From RUG100 sp050953405 (lineage in GTDB: Bacteria > Bacillota > Clostridia > Peptostreptococcales > Anaerovoracaceae): a DNA stretch of 64,000 nt. The stretch spans positions 124,001 to 188,000 of the forward strand of contig JBMNMP010000001.1 in NCBI GenBank assembly GCA_050953405.1, in the 5' to 3' direction. The translations under genes were made by a program, and so were the position numbers. The notes under the pieces were generated by a model. That model saw only the letters and a program-made list of their open reading frames with translations, did no database searches and had not been told where the DNA came from. Shown one piece after another: positions 6,737 to 13,520 of this stretch (position 1 is the stretch's first letter; each line of letters opens with the position of its first letter).

Positions 6737-7948
6737 TTATTTGTTGAAAACGTACTTGTCCAGCCGTTCAAACGCCTGCTCGATCCGCGACAGCGGAGAA
6801 GCCAGATTCAGCCTGATGGTATGGCTTCCTCCGAAATATCTGCCATCCTGCCAGTTGACCCCTACTTCAATGCCGGCCTCGACCAGATCATCCATACTGA
6901 CGTCATGCGCCGCACACCATTCTTCACAATCGATGAACAGCATGTAAGTTCCCTCAGGCCTTGCCGCCTTGACGCCATCAAAGTGCTCCTCAATGTAGTC
7001 ACAAGCGAACTTTGCGTTGCCGTCGAGGACCACCCGCAACTCTTCGAGCCACTCCGCGCCTTCATCCGAATAAGCTCCGATGAGTGCATGCATGGAGAGC
7101 ACGTTCATCTCATTATAATGCGACAGCGATGATTGCTTTTTCACCCGGTCACGTATATATTTGTTGAATATGATGTGATAGCTGCCGACCAGCCCCGCAA
7201 GGTTGAAAGTCTTTGAAGGGGCATAGAGGGCCACCGTCCTCTCTCTGGCGTCCTCCGAAATGCTCTGCGCGGGTATGTGATGGTGTCCCGGCATCGTCAG
7301 ATCCGACCAGATCTCATCGGCAATAACATATACATCATTGCGGCGGAAGATCTCCATCGCCGTCTCCAGCTCTTCGCGACTCCAGACGCGTCCGCACGGG
7401 TTGTGCGGCGAACATAATATCGCCGCGTGTATATTCTTCGCTTTGATGCGGCGCTCCATATCCTCATAATCCATGCGCCAGACGCCGTCCCCGTCCACTT
7501 TCAGGGGGCTGTGCACGATGTTGAAGCCATTGTTTTTCAAGGTGGCTGTGAAACCGATATAAGTCGGCGAATGTACCAGCACGTTATCGCCTTCCTGGCA
7601 GAACACACGCAGCGCGCTGACCACTCCGCCCAGCACACCGTTTTCATATCCGATCGCCTCGCGAGGGATATCCTTGAGGCCGTCGTGCGATGCATGCCAG
7701 CGCTGGATAGCCTCATAGTAAGCATCTCTCGGCTGGAAGTAGCCGAATGCCGGATGCTGCATGCGCTCGATAACCGCTCTCTGTATCGATGGTGCCGTGG
7801 GGAAATTCATGTCGGCGACCCACATCGGTATGCGGTCAAAGCCTTCCTTCACGGTCGCCGCCAGGTCTGTATGGTAGACATGCTTTGCATCCACCGCCAT
7901 GGCGTCCTGTCCATGCCTGTCTAATAAGCTGGTAAAGTCATATTTCAT
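6737..7948 (-). CDS. patB: PatB/MalY-type cystathionine beta-lyase (C-S lyase)
   Basis: 403 residues, fold type I aminotransferase family. Diagnostic segments are IPMWVADMNFP near the N-terminus, YENGVLGG, SPHNPCGRVW (the NPxGR motif), IADEIWSDL and the PLP lysine in YAPSKTFNLAGL. The family cleaves cystathionine or cysteine to a thiol, pyruvate and ammonia, and some members act as regulators. The start overlaps the VOC gene as ATGA (7945-7948), so the two are translationally coupled. Placed with cysK it suggests cysteine/homocysteine interconversion or sulfide release. Confidence 0.9.
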   Translation of the reverse strand: MKYDFTSLLDRHGQDAMAVDAKHVYHTDLAATVKEGFDRIPMWVADMNFPTAPSIQRAVIERMQHPAFGYFQPRDAYYEAIQRWHASHDGLKDIPREAIGYENGVLGGVVSALRVFCQEGDNVLVHSPTYIGFTATLKNNGFNIVHSPLKVDGDGVWRMDYEDMERRIKAKNIHAAILCSPHNPCGRVWSREELETAMEIFRRNDVYVIADEIWSDLTMPGHHHIPAQSISEDARERTVALYAPSKTFNLAGLVGSYHIIFNKYIRDRVKKQSSLSHYNEMNVLSMHALIGAYSDEGAEWLEELRVVLDGNAKFACDYIEEHFDGVKAARPEGTYMLFIDCEEWCAAHDVSMDDLVEAGIEVGVNWQDGRYFGGSHTIRLNLASPLSRIEQAFERLDKYVFNK

Positions 7949-8313
7949 TTTTGGCCACCCTTCTCTTCAGCGAACTGTACACCGACACCATTCGGATCAG
8001 TCGCAAATATAAATCGTAAATTGTCATTTGGCGATATGATTGGAGACGTGGGGATTCCGGCCGCTTCGAGTTCGGTTTTTTTGACTTCCACGTCCTCCAC
8101 CGGATAGCCCAGGGATACGTTCTCATAATCCCGCAGCTCCCTTCCTTCTTCACAGACCAGCTCCAGCATAGCTCCATCTCCATCGAGAAAAGCGATCTCC
8201 CGTCCCGGTCCTGCTGTGAATCTTCTCGCCGGTTCTACTTCCAATACTTTCTTATAGAAGGCCAGAGTTTCATCAAGATCTCTGACCTGAAATGTAGTCC
8301 ATAAAATCTTCAT
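7945..8313 (-). CDS. VOC (glyoxalase/bleomycin resistance) family protein
   Basis: 122 residues with two beta-alpha-beta-beta-beta repeats: VRDLDETLAFYKKVL opens the first and the second ends DPNGVGVQFAEE. A GGAGG site precedes the ATG. Proteins of this family bind metals and act as lyases, dioxygenases or sequestration proteins; the metal ligands and the substrate cannot be settled here. It is the first gene of the sulfur operon, so a link to thiol metabolism is possible but only positional. Confidence 0.8.
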   Translation of the reverse strand: MKILWTTFQVRDLDETLAFYKKVLEVEPARRFTAGPGREIAFLDGDGAMLELVCEEGRELRDYENVSLGYPVEDVEVKKTELEAAGIPTSPIISPNDNLRFIFATDPNGVGVQFAEEKGGQK

Positions 8314-8389
8314 TTGGCTACCTCCTGTGATACCTTTTTATTATACACTCTTTTTGCAGCGGCAACACTTTTTTGTCCTTTGCGTGGTG

Positions 8390-8881
8390 CTAACATCCGC
8401 AGATCTCAAGCCTCCATTTTTCTATCAGCCTCTCCAGACTCCAGGCCGCGTTCGCCGGACTCGTCGACGGCAGTTTTGCCGCCGGCATCCCGGTGCCCGG
8501 GAAACAGTATCTGTCATACAGCTGGGCCGCCTTTGCACCGTTGGCAAAGATGCGCTCTATGGGAGCCCGCCTCAGGAGGAAGCCGATATCGTTCGCTTCT
8601 ACATTTCTGATGGAACTGTCGCTGGACCCTTCGATATCACAGCTGGCGATCACATCCCACACCGCAACACCGCCCTGCAGCAGCATAGCCTTTTTCTCCG
8701 CGATTGTCTGCGGCACTTCGACCTGCAGCAGAGCAGCGATCACCTTCCAGAACCGATTCTGCGGGTGGTGATAATAAAAGTGTCCCTCCCTCGATTTGAC
8801 GGAAGGCATGGTCCCCAATATCAGTATCTTTGATTTTGTGTCGAAAACGGGTCCGAAATCATGACTCACATGCGTATACAT
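8390..8881 (-). CDS. Hypoxanthine-DNA glycosylase (uracil-DNA glycosylase family 6)
   Basis: 163 residues from ATG 8879-8881, which has AAAGGA at good spacing. Motifs match family 6 glycosylases: GTMPSVKSREG near the start, then HPQNRFWKV, AVWDVIASC in the centre and LPSTSPANAAW near the end. The enzyme should remove hypoxanthine from deaminated adenine in DNA. It stands alone. Four DnaA-box-like sites lie 30-92 bp upstream of its start, so its promoter region may be under DnaA control. Confidence 0.85.
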   Translation of the reverse strand: MYTHVSHDFGPVFDTKSKILILGTMPSVKSREGHFYYHHPQNRFWKVIAALLQVEVPQTIAEKKAMLLQGGVAVWDVIASCDIEGSSDSSIRNVEANDIGFLLRRAPIERIFANGAKAAQLYDRYCFPGTGMPAAKLPSTSPANAAWSLERLIEKWRLEICGC

Positions 8882-8910
8882 TTTGATCATTCCTTTGCTG
8901 TTTTAAAATC

Positions 8911-8973
8911 ATATCCACAGTTTTACCCCGGTCAGTCCACAGGTTTTACCCTGTTTTCCACAGGTTTTCCACA
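8911..8973 (+). promoter_or_regulatory. Cluster of four DnaA-box-like sites
   Basis: ATATCCACA (8911-8919), CAGTCCACA (8933-8941), TTTTCCACA (8954-8962) and TTTTCCACA (8965-8973), all in the same direction with offsets of 22, 21 and 11 bp. The last two fit the relaxed box TTWTNCACA; the first two are weaker. The phasing places them on one face of the helix. No dnaA gene is in the window. Confidence 0.5.
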
Positions 8974-8977
8974 GGCG

Positions 8978-9001
8978 TGAATGTTGGTATTTCAACATTT
9001 T
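8978..9001. promoter_or_regulatory. Palindromic hairpin resembling the TGTTG-N6-CAACA sites
   Basis: TGTTG at 8982-8986 and CAACA at 8993-8997 form an inverted repeat that extends to AATGTTG/CAACATT. It matches the Crp-like palindromes of the surface locus but has no -10 element 32 bp away on either strand. The remaining sequence to 9140 shows no convincing gene or signal. Confidence 0.3.
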
Positions 9002-9140
9002 CATGCTTTGTCCACCAGCCGACTGCAAAGCAGTAGCAACACATGCCTGCGCCGGCACCAGTATACCACATCAGCAGGGGATCCGTTCTCCCCGTCTGGT
9101 CTCCACCCTCATATACCAGCGCTGACATATCGCCAGGCTC

Positions 9141-9178
9141 AAAAAAATGGAACGATCCGTCATTGACGGACCGTTCCA
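9141..9178 (-). terminator. Intrinsic terminator after the CpXC gene
   Basis: Stem TGGAACG-A-TCCGTCA with TGACGGA-C-CGTTCCA (9148-9178), followed on the minus strand by seven T residues (9147-9141). It lies directly 3' of the conserved RNA element copy 1. Confidence 0.85.
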
Positions 9179-9258
9179 CTGATGTGTTATTGAGAGGATG
9201 AGATATTATCTCTTGGTATGCAGAAAGTATACCCTTTTTCTCTGAAATAAACCTTAAA
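9179..9258 (-). ncRNA. Duplicated RNA element, copy 1
   Basis: A 42-nt block (9179-9220) identical to 10041-10082. In both copies the block is preceded on the minus strand, after exactly 28 variable bases, by TTTAAGGTTT (9249-9258 here), and is followed at once by an unrelated intrinsic terminator. Within the block GAGAT-AAT-ATCTC can form a small hairpin, and in this copy GGUAU of the variable part can pair with AUACC of the block. Conserved spacing with variable sequence suggests a structured 3'-UTR or small RNA. The family is unknown to me. Confidence 0.6.
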
Positions 9259-9262
9259 GGGC

Positions 9263-9928
9263 TTAATTCTTTTTCACCATGTAGTTCTGTACGAATTCTG
9301 CAGCCCATTCGTTGTTGATACTCTGGATCGCGGCGTCCCCGGTTGCCTCCTCGATCTGATCGCCATAGCGTTCCTTTATTCCATCATACATTTCCTCCGG
9401 GAAGTCGATAGTACCCACTTCTCCGGTATCCAGCTGGATCACGAAATATTCGCCGTCGCTGTTCTTCTCATAGAGGATGGCGATTATCTGCTTGCCGCCA
9501 ACCTTCTCCGTGAGCACCGAATATACGCCGGGCTTCATCACTTCCACAATGCGGTCGTCGCGTCCGGATTCAGCAAGGAGCACCTTCTCCCGCAGCTCAT
9601 TCTTGTCGCGGACCTTCCTCATGGCGCAGTCCTCCATCAAAAAGCTGGTCTTGATGAAATCTTCGCTGGCCTCGACATCCTCGTCTCCGTCTTCGCTCGG
9701 CGGCAGCATCCAGAGCAGCAGCTTTTTGCTGCCGTCGTGGTAAGCGAACTGGTACAGCAGGTCTATCCCCTCACCGCATTCGGGGCATTTATACATGGCG
9801 AAATCGCCCTCCAGGATCGCTTCCTTTACCTGGGGATCGGCCACTCCGTCAGCGGAGTCTATCATCTCCACGGTCACCTCCCGGCCGCAGCCGGGGCAGT
9901 TTATCGTTGATCTCGTAGTTTTTGCCAT
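9263..9928 (-). CDS. CpXC-domain zinc protein, unknown function
   Basis: 221 residues. The N-terminus has CPGCG near residue 11 and CPECG near residue 49, the paired CPxCG knuckles of the CpXC family, which should bind one zinc. The rest is an acidic alpha/beta region. A GGAG site precedes the ATG. Such proteins are common in gut Firmicutes and of unknown function. The gene is followed by copy 1 of the duplicated RNA element and then a terminator, so the RNA element probably forms its 3' untranslated region. Confidence 0.7.
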   Translation of the reverse strand: MAKTTRSTINCPGCGREVTVEMIDSADGVADPQVKEAILEGDFAMYKCPECGEGIDLLYQFAYHDGSKKLLLWMLPPSEDGDEDVEASEDFIKTSFLMEDCAMRKVRDKNELREKVLLAESGRDDRIVEVMKPGVYSVLTEKVGGKQIIAILYEKNSDGEYFVIQLDTGEVGTIDFPEEMYDGIKERYGDQIEEATGDAAIQSINNEWAAEFVQNYMVKKN

Positions 9929-10010
9929 TTTCTTTCTCCTATCGTTAATTTTCAGGCGTTCCGGCTCTAGCCGAACAAATTAAATTATATCACAGCATTC
10001 CGCCGTAAAC

Positions 10011-10037
10011 AAAAAGATTCGCGAAATGCGAATCTTT
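10011..10037 (-). terminator. Intrinsic terminator after the 99-residue gene
   Basis: A 10-bp stem AAAGATTCGC/GCGAATCTTT (10013-10037) with loop GAAAT, followed on the minus strand by a T run. It directly follows RNA element copy 2 and shares no sequence with the terminator of copy 1. Confidence 0.85.
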
Positions 10038-10040
10038 CTG

Positions 10041-10120
10041 CTGATGTGTTATTGAGAGGATGAGATATTATCTCTTGGTATGGTCTTACGATACTACCGC
10101 TCACTTAAAAAAACCTTAAA
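10041..10120 (-). ncRNA. Duplicated RNA element, copy 2
   Basis: Identical 42-nt block at 10041-10082, 28 variable bases, then TTTAAGGTTT (10111-10120 read on the minus strand). It lies between the 99-residue gene and its terminator. The GGUA of the variable segment can pair with UACC of the block, weakly echoing copy 1. See the copy at 9179-9258. Confidence 0.6.
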
Positions 10121-10156
10121 CAGGCAAAATAATCTAAAATTGCCATTACCTGTATC

Positions 10157-10456
10157 TCACTCTGAATAGTTCTTCTCCACGTATTTCCTGATTATGGCGG
10201 CTACTTCATCGCCGCCGCCCACGCATTCCCAGTCATCGGAGATATTGATGCGCACCAGATTGTAGAGCCAGTCTTTGTAGTGCCGCATCGCGGCCTCCAG
10301 ATCCTTGCCCTCGGATTTCAGCTGCTCCACATCATATTTGCCATAGTCGACAGTAATTTTGCAGCGCTGCCTTTCCCGGTCGCCGCCCATGTCGATGACA
10401 GCAATATCGCAGTGATTGAAAAACGGTTTGTCGGGGACTAATTTTATTTTATGCAT
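10157..10456 (-). CDS. Hypothetical 99-residue protein
   Basis: Start ATG 10454-10456 with GAGAAAGGATG upstream. The protein has a strand-rich first half (MHKIKLVPDKPFF, CKITVDYGKYD) and a helical second half (LEAAMRHYKDWLYNLVRI) with one tryptophan-rich segment (DDWECVGGG). No family recognised. It has its own extended -10 promoter and is followed by RNA element copy 2 and a terminator, exactly as the CpXC gene is followed by copy 1. Confidence 0.6.
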   Translation of the reverse strand: MHKIKLVPDKPFFNHCDIAVIDMGGDRERQRCKITVDYGKYDVEQLKSEGKDLEAAMRHYKDWLYNLVRINISDDWECVGGGDEVAAIIRKYVEKNYSE

Positions 10457-10481
10457 GTAATCATCCTTTCTCTATGGGCTA

Positions 10482-10490
10482 ATTATATCA
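10482..10490 (-). promoter_or_regulatory. Extended -10 promoter of the 99-residue gene
   Basis: Minus-strand TG-A-TATAAT (10490-10482), about 25 bases ahead of the ATG. It lies just past the terminator of the candidate structured RNA, so the two are separate transcripts. Confidence 0.6.
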
Positions 10491-10511
10491 CAAGCAGGAA
10501 ACGCGGGCATT

Positions 10512-10532
10512 AAAAAAACGCCTTCCGGCGCC
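10512..10532 (-). terminator. Terminator of the candidate structured RNA
   Basis: Minus-strand GGCGCC-GGAA-GGCGTT hairpin with a GNRA loop, followed by seven T residues (10518-10512). Confidence 0.75.
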
Positions 10533-10922
10533 GCTCCTCAAAAATGTAATAATGCTGATCTTTCCATCCTTTAGTCTCTCCTTCAAAGCTTCCATCTTTC
10601 ACTTCGAACTCCCGTTCCGGAATCTTCATTATGCCCCGCACCAAATGCACTGCCGGCATTTACAATTTCACATTCCTCTGTTCTCCGTTCAGAAAGTTTC
10701 CGCTTTGTCATCCTGCGGTCCGGCCTTCCGGACTCTCAGGCGACCTTCAGGTTTCCTGATCAGCATTATCTTTTTTGTATTCCTGTATTCATCCTGGTGG
10801 GACCATCTCCCTTCTTGTCCGGAACTACATCCTCCGGTTATTTCTCCACTAACCTTATATATCTATGATATCTTTCGAGTTACTGACTCGAATGATTTAC
10901 AAGGTTCAGTACAACTTTTTTC
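10512..10922 (-). ncRNA. Candidate large structured non-coding RNA (~410 nt)
   Basis: This gene-free stretch has its own minus-strand promoter and ends in a terminator. Strong local hairpins are visible in order: GUACA/UGUAC, UUCGAGU/ACUCGAA, GGUUA/UAACC, CCGGA/UCCGG, CAGG-AAA-CCUG, GUCCGG-AAGG-CCGGAC and the terminal CGCC-GGAA-GGCG stem. The RNA is purine-rich. It lacks the signature sequences of RNase P, tmRNA and SRP RNA as I know them. A 49-codon reading frame runs into the terminator but has no good ribosome site. A known large class such as raiA or ROOL cannot be ruled out by eye. Confidence 0.55.
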
Positions 10923-10928
10923 TGTACC

Positions 10929-10960
10929 ATTATAGTAGCACCGCCGCGATCAAAAATCAA
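10929..10960 (-). promoter_or_regulatory. Promoter of the candidate structured RNA
   Basis: Minus-strand TATAAT (10934-10929) with TTGATT (10960-10955) 20 bp upstream. The -10 is perfect and the -35 spacing is long. Predicted transcript start is near 10922. Confidence 0.5.
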
Positions 10961-11011
10961 GTACTTTCTGAAAATTCCCGCTATCTTTTTCGGGTAATTT
11001 TCAACGGATAT

Positions 11012-11072
11012 ACACTAATTCATAGTGTTTTACTATAATTTCTTTCCATTGTGTGTATAGATGTGCTATAAT
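11012..11072 (+). promoter_or_regulatory. metH upstream region: small inverted repeat and extended -10
   Basis: ACACTA-ATTCA-TAGTGT inverted repeat at 11012-11028, then an extended -10 TGCTATAAT with TATAAT at 11067-11072. The ATG of metH follows at 11103 behind AAGGAG. No SAM riboswitch, cobalamin riboswitch or T-box is recognisable in the ~160 bp. Confidence 0.45.
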
Positions 11073-11102
11073 GCTATATAATTTTAAGGAGATCGTAAAA
11101 TA

Positions 11103-13520
11103 ATGAATATAATAGAAAGATTAAACAAAGGAACATTGTTCTTCGACGGCGGCATGGGAACCATGCTGCAGGCTGCAGGCCTCGGAGCCGGCGAGATACC
11201 CGAGTACTGGGTCCTCGATCACCCCGAAGTGATCAAGGGGATCCACAAAGCTTACCTCGAGGCGGGCTGCGACGTGATGACAACCTGCACCTTCGGTGCA
11301 AACTCGTTCCGCCTCCACGGCGACAAATACAGCACCGGGGAAATAGTGCAGGCCGCAATAAGACTGGCAAGAGAAGCTATCGAGGAGAGCGGCAGGGAGG
11401 CTTTTGTAGCCCTGGATACCGGCACCACCGGCAAGCTGATGGAACCGCTGGGTGACTTGACGTTCGAAGATGCGGTCGCTTCTTACAGCGAGCTCTTTGC
11501 GGCAGGCGCCGATGATGCGGACCTCATCATCATCGAGACACAGACCGATCTGCACGAGATGAAGGCAGCGGTGCTGGCAGCCAGGGAGACGACCGATCTG
11601 CCGATTTTTGCTACGGCAATCGTGGATGAGTCGGGCAAAATGATGACCGGCGGAGATGCCGGAGCACTGGTCGCCCTGCTTGAAGGCCTGGGCGTTGATG
11701 CTCTGGGACTGAACTGCGGCTTTGGCCCCGACAAGATGCTCCCTTGCCTCAAAAAGATCCAGGAATATGCCAGCCTGCCGGTGATCTTCACCCCCAACGC
11801 GGGACTCCCCCACACCAGGGACGGCGAAGTCTACTACGACCTCGATCCGCAGAAGTTTGCCGACGAGATCGAAAAATGCCGCGATGTGGGCCCTTCGGTG
11901 ATCGGCGGATGCTGCGGCACGACACCGGATCACATGGCCGAAGTCATCCGGCGCATGTCCGATTACTCCCCCAGGGTGCGCGACCACGAGCAGACGCTGG
12001 TCAGCTCTTACACACATGCGGTGGAGATCGGAAACCCCTCGACAATAATCGGCGAAAAAATCAATCCCACAGGCAACAAGGCACTGGCAGCCGCCCTTCG
12101 CAGCCAAGATATGGACAGCATCAAGGAGCTGGCCATCAGGGAAAAGGATGCCGGCGCCCAGATCCTGGATATCAACGTGGGGCTGCCGGATATCGACGAG
12201 CCGGATATGCTGCCCAGGGTCATCCAGGCCGTGCAGGAAGTCGTCGACCTGCCGCTGGTCATCGACTGCAGCAACGTCGAAGCCATCGAAAAAGCTGCCC
12301 GCATATACAATGGAAAGCCGATCATCAACTCGGTCAACGCCAGCAGGGAGAGCATGGACGCCATCTTCCCCATCGTCAAAAAGTACGGCGGTGCAGTCAT
12401 CAGTCTCACGCTCGGGGACGGGGGCATACCTAAAACTCCCGAAGGGAGACTGGAGATGGCGAAGATCATCGTTGATGAAGCCGCAAAATATGGTATCCGC
12501 AGGAAAGATATCATTGTGGACTGTCTCGCGATGACTATCAGCGCCGACAGCTCTTCGGCGCTGACCACGCTGAAGGCTATCGAGCTGGTACGCAGCGAGC
12601 TGGCTGTGAACACCACGCTGGGCGTTTCCAACATATCATTCGGACTGCCGCAGCGCACAAAGATAAACACGGCTTTCTATGCTATGGCGCTGGAGCGCGG
12701 GCTCACCAGTGCCATCATCGACCCCTTTTCCGCACCCATGATGGAGACGGCTCTGGCCGGACGCGCGCTGACCATGCAGGACGAGAACTGCAGTCACTAC
12801 ATTGCCGGCTTTGAAAACGCCGCGCCCGAAAAGCCGCAGCGCACCCCGCCGCTGAGGAGCAGGGAAAAACCGGCCGCGGCGGCTCCTGAAAAGGCCGCTG
12901 ATGGTGTGAGCGGGCTCAGCGAAGCCATCATCAACGGGCTCAAAGATGCAGCCGCCGCCAGGGCAAAAGAGCTCCTTGAAAACACCGCTCCGCTCGACGT
13001 GATCAACGAGCACGTGATCCCGGCTCTCACAAAGGTCGGCAACCAGTTCGAGTCCGGCGAGAGCTTTTTGCCGCAGCTGGTAATGAGCGCAGAAGCGGCC
13101 ACCCTGGCTTTTGAAGAGATAAAGAAAAAACTGCCTGCCAGTGAAGGCGGCAGCAAGGGAAAGATCATCCTGGCCACAGTAAAGGGCGACATTCATGATA
13201 TAGGCAAGAACATCGTCAAGGTCCTCCTGGAGAGCTACGGCTACGAAGTCATGGACCTCGGCAAGGATGTCCCCCCTGAAGAGATCGTCAAAGCAGCGAA
13301 GGAAAACGACATCAGGATGATCGGGCTGTCCGCCCTGATGACCACTTCCGTTCCCAGCATGGAAGATACCATCCGGCAGCTGAAAGCCGAGCTGCCCGAC
13401 TGCACGATATGCGTGGGCGGCGCTGTAATGACAGAAGCGTTCGCCGATGCCATCGGTGCCGATCACTACTGCGACGATGCCATGTCCACCGTGAGACAGG
13501 CGGAACATTTCTACGGCTGA
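11103..13520 (+). CDS. metH: Cobalamin-dependent methionine synthase, short form
   Basis: 805 residues. Domain order: homocysteine methyltransferase (1-~285; zinc cysteines Cys205 in GLNCGFGP and Cys270-Cys271 in GGCCGTTP), methyltetrahydrofolate/pterin-binding barrel (~300-575, opening with IIGEKINPTGNK), a helical cap (~610-680) and a cobalamin-binding Rossmann domain (~685-805) with the GDIHDIG motif, whose His698 ligates cobalt. The C-terminal AdoMet activation domain of E. coli MetH (~1227 residues) is absent, as usual in Clostridia, so reactivation needs a separate protein. A proline/alanine-rich linker precedes the cap. Its 3' end overlaps the convergent flavoprotein gene by 10 bp. Confidence 0.95.
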   Translation: MNIIERLNKGTLFFDGGMGTMLQAAGLGAGEIPEYWVLDHPEVIKGIHKAYLEAGCDVMTTCTFGANSFRLHGDKYSTGEIVQAAIRLAREAIEESGREAFVALDTGTTGKLMEPLGDLTFEDAVASYSELFAAGADDADLIIIETQTDLHEMKAAVLAARETTDLPIFATAIVDESGKMMTGGDAGALVALLEGLGVDALGLNCGFGPDKMLPCLKKIQEYASLPVIFTPNAGLPHTRDGEVYYDLDPQKFADEIEKCRDVGPSVIGGCCGTTPDHMAEVIRRMSDYSPRVRDHEQTLVSSYTHAVEIGNPSTIIGEKINPTGNKALAAALRSQDMDSIKELAIREKDAGAQILDINVGLPDIDEPDMLPRVIQAVQEVVDLPLVIDCSNVEAIEKAARIYNGKPIINSVNASRESMDAIFPIVKKYGGAVISLTLGDGGIPKTPEGRLEMAKIIVDEAAKYGIRRKDIIVDCLAMTISADSSSALTTLKAIELVRSELAVNTTLGVSNISFGLPQRTKINTAFYAMALERGLTSAIIDPFSAPMMETALAGRALTMQDENCSHYIAGFENAAPEKPQRTPPLRSREKPAAAAPEKAADGVSGLSEAIINGLKDAAAARAKELLENTAPLDVINEHVIPALTKVGNQFESGESFLPQLVMSAEAATLAFEEIKKKLPASEGGSKGKIILATVKGDIHDIGKNIVKVLLESYGYEVMDLGKDVPPEEIVKAAKENDIRMIGLSALMTTSVPSMEDTIRQLKAELPDCTICVGGAVMTEAFADAIGADHYCDDAMSTVRQAEHFYG

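Noticed and set aside
8946..9308. Open minus-strand frame of ~120 codons across the glycosylase/CpXC gap
   Set aside because: It runs through a terminator and the duplicated RNA element, has no ribosome site and no recognisable protein features.
10512..10680. 49-codon minus-strand frame ending in the terminator of the candidate RNA
   Set aside because: It has only a weak ribosome site and its length is within chance expectation for a purine-rich RNA. Kept in mind as the main alternative to a non-coding RNA.
10552..10935. Open plus-strand frame of 127 codons opposite the candidate RNA
   Set aside because: No ribosome site, low-complexity composition (many F, S, P, L) and it is antisense to a transcript with its own promoter and terminator.
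10935..11102. Possible SAM riboswitch, cobalamin riboswitch or T-box ahead of metH
   Set aside because: None of the conserved blocks of those elements is visible in the ~165 bp; only a short inverted repeat and a promoter.
11121..12107. Long minus-strand frames opposite metH (up to 328 codons) and similar long antisense frames opposite ribBA, pst, EcfT and mutL genes
   Set aside because: They mirror well-conserved genes, lack ribosome sites and protein motifs, and follow from the GC-rich codon usage.
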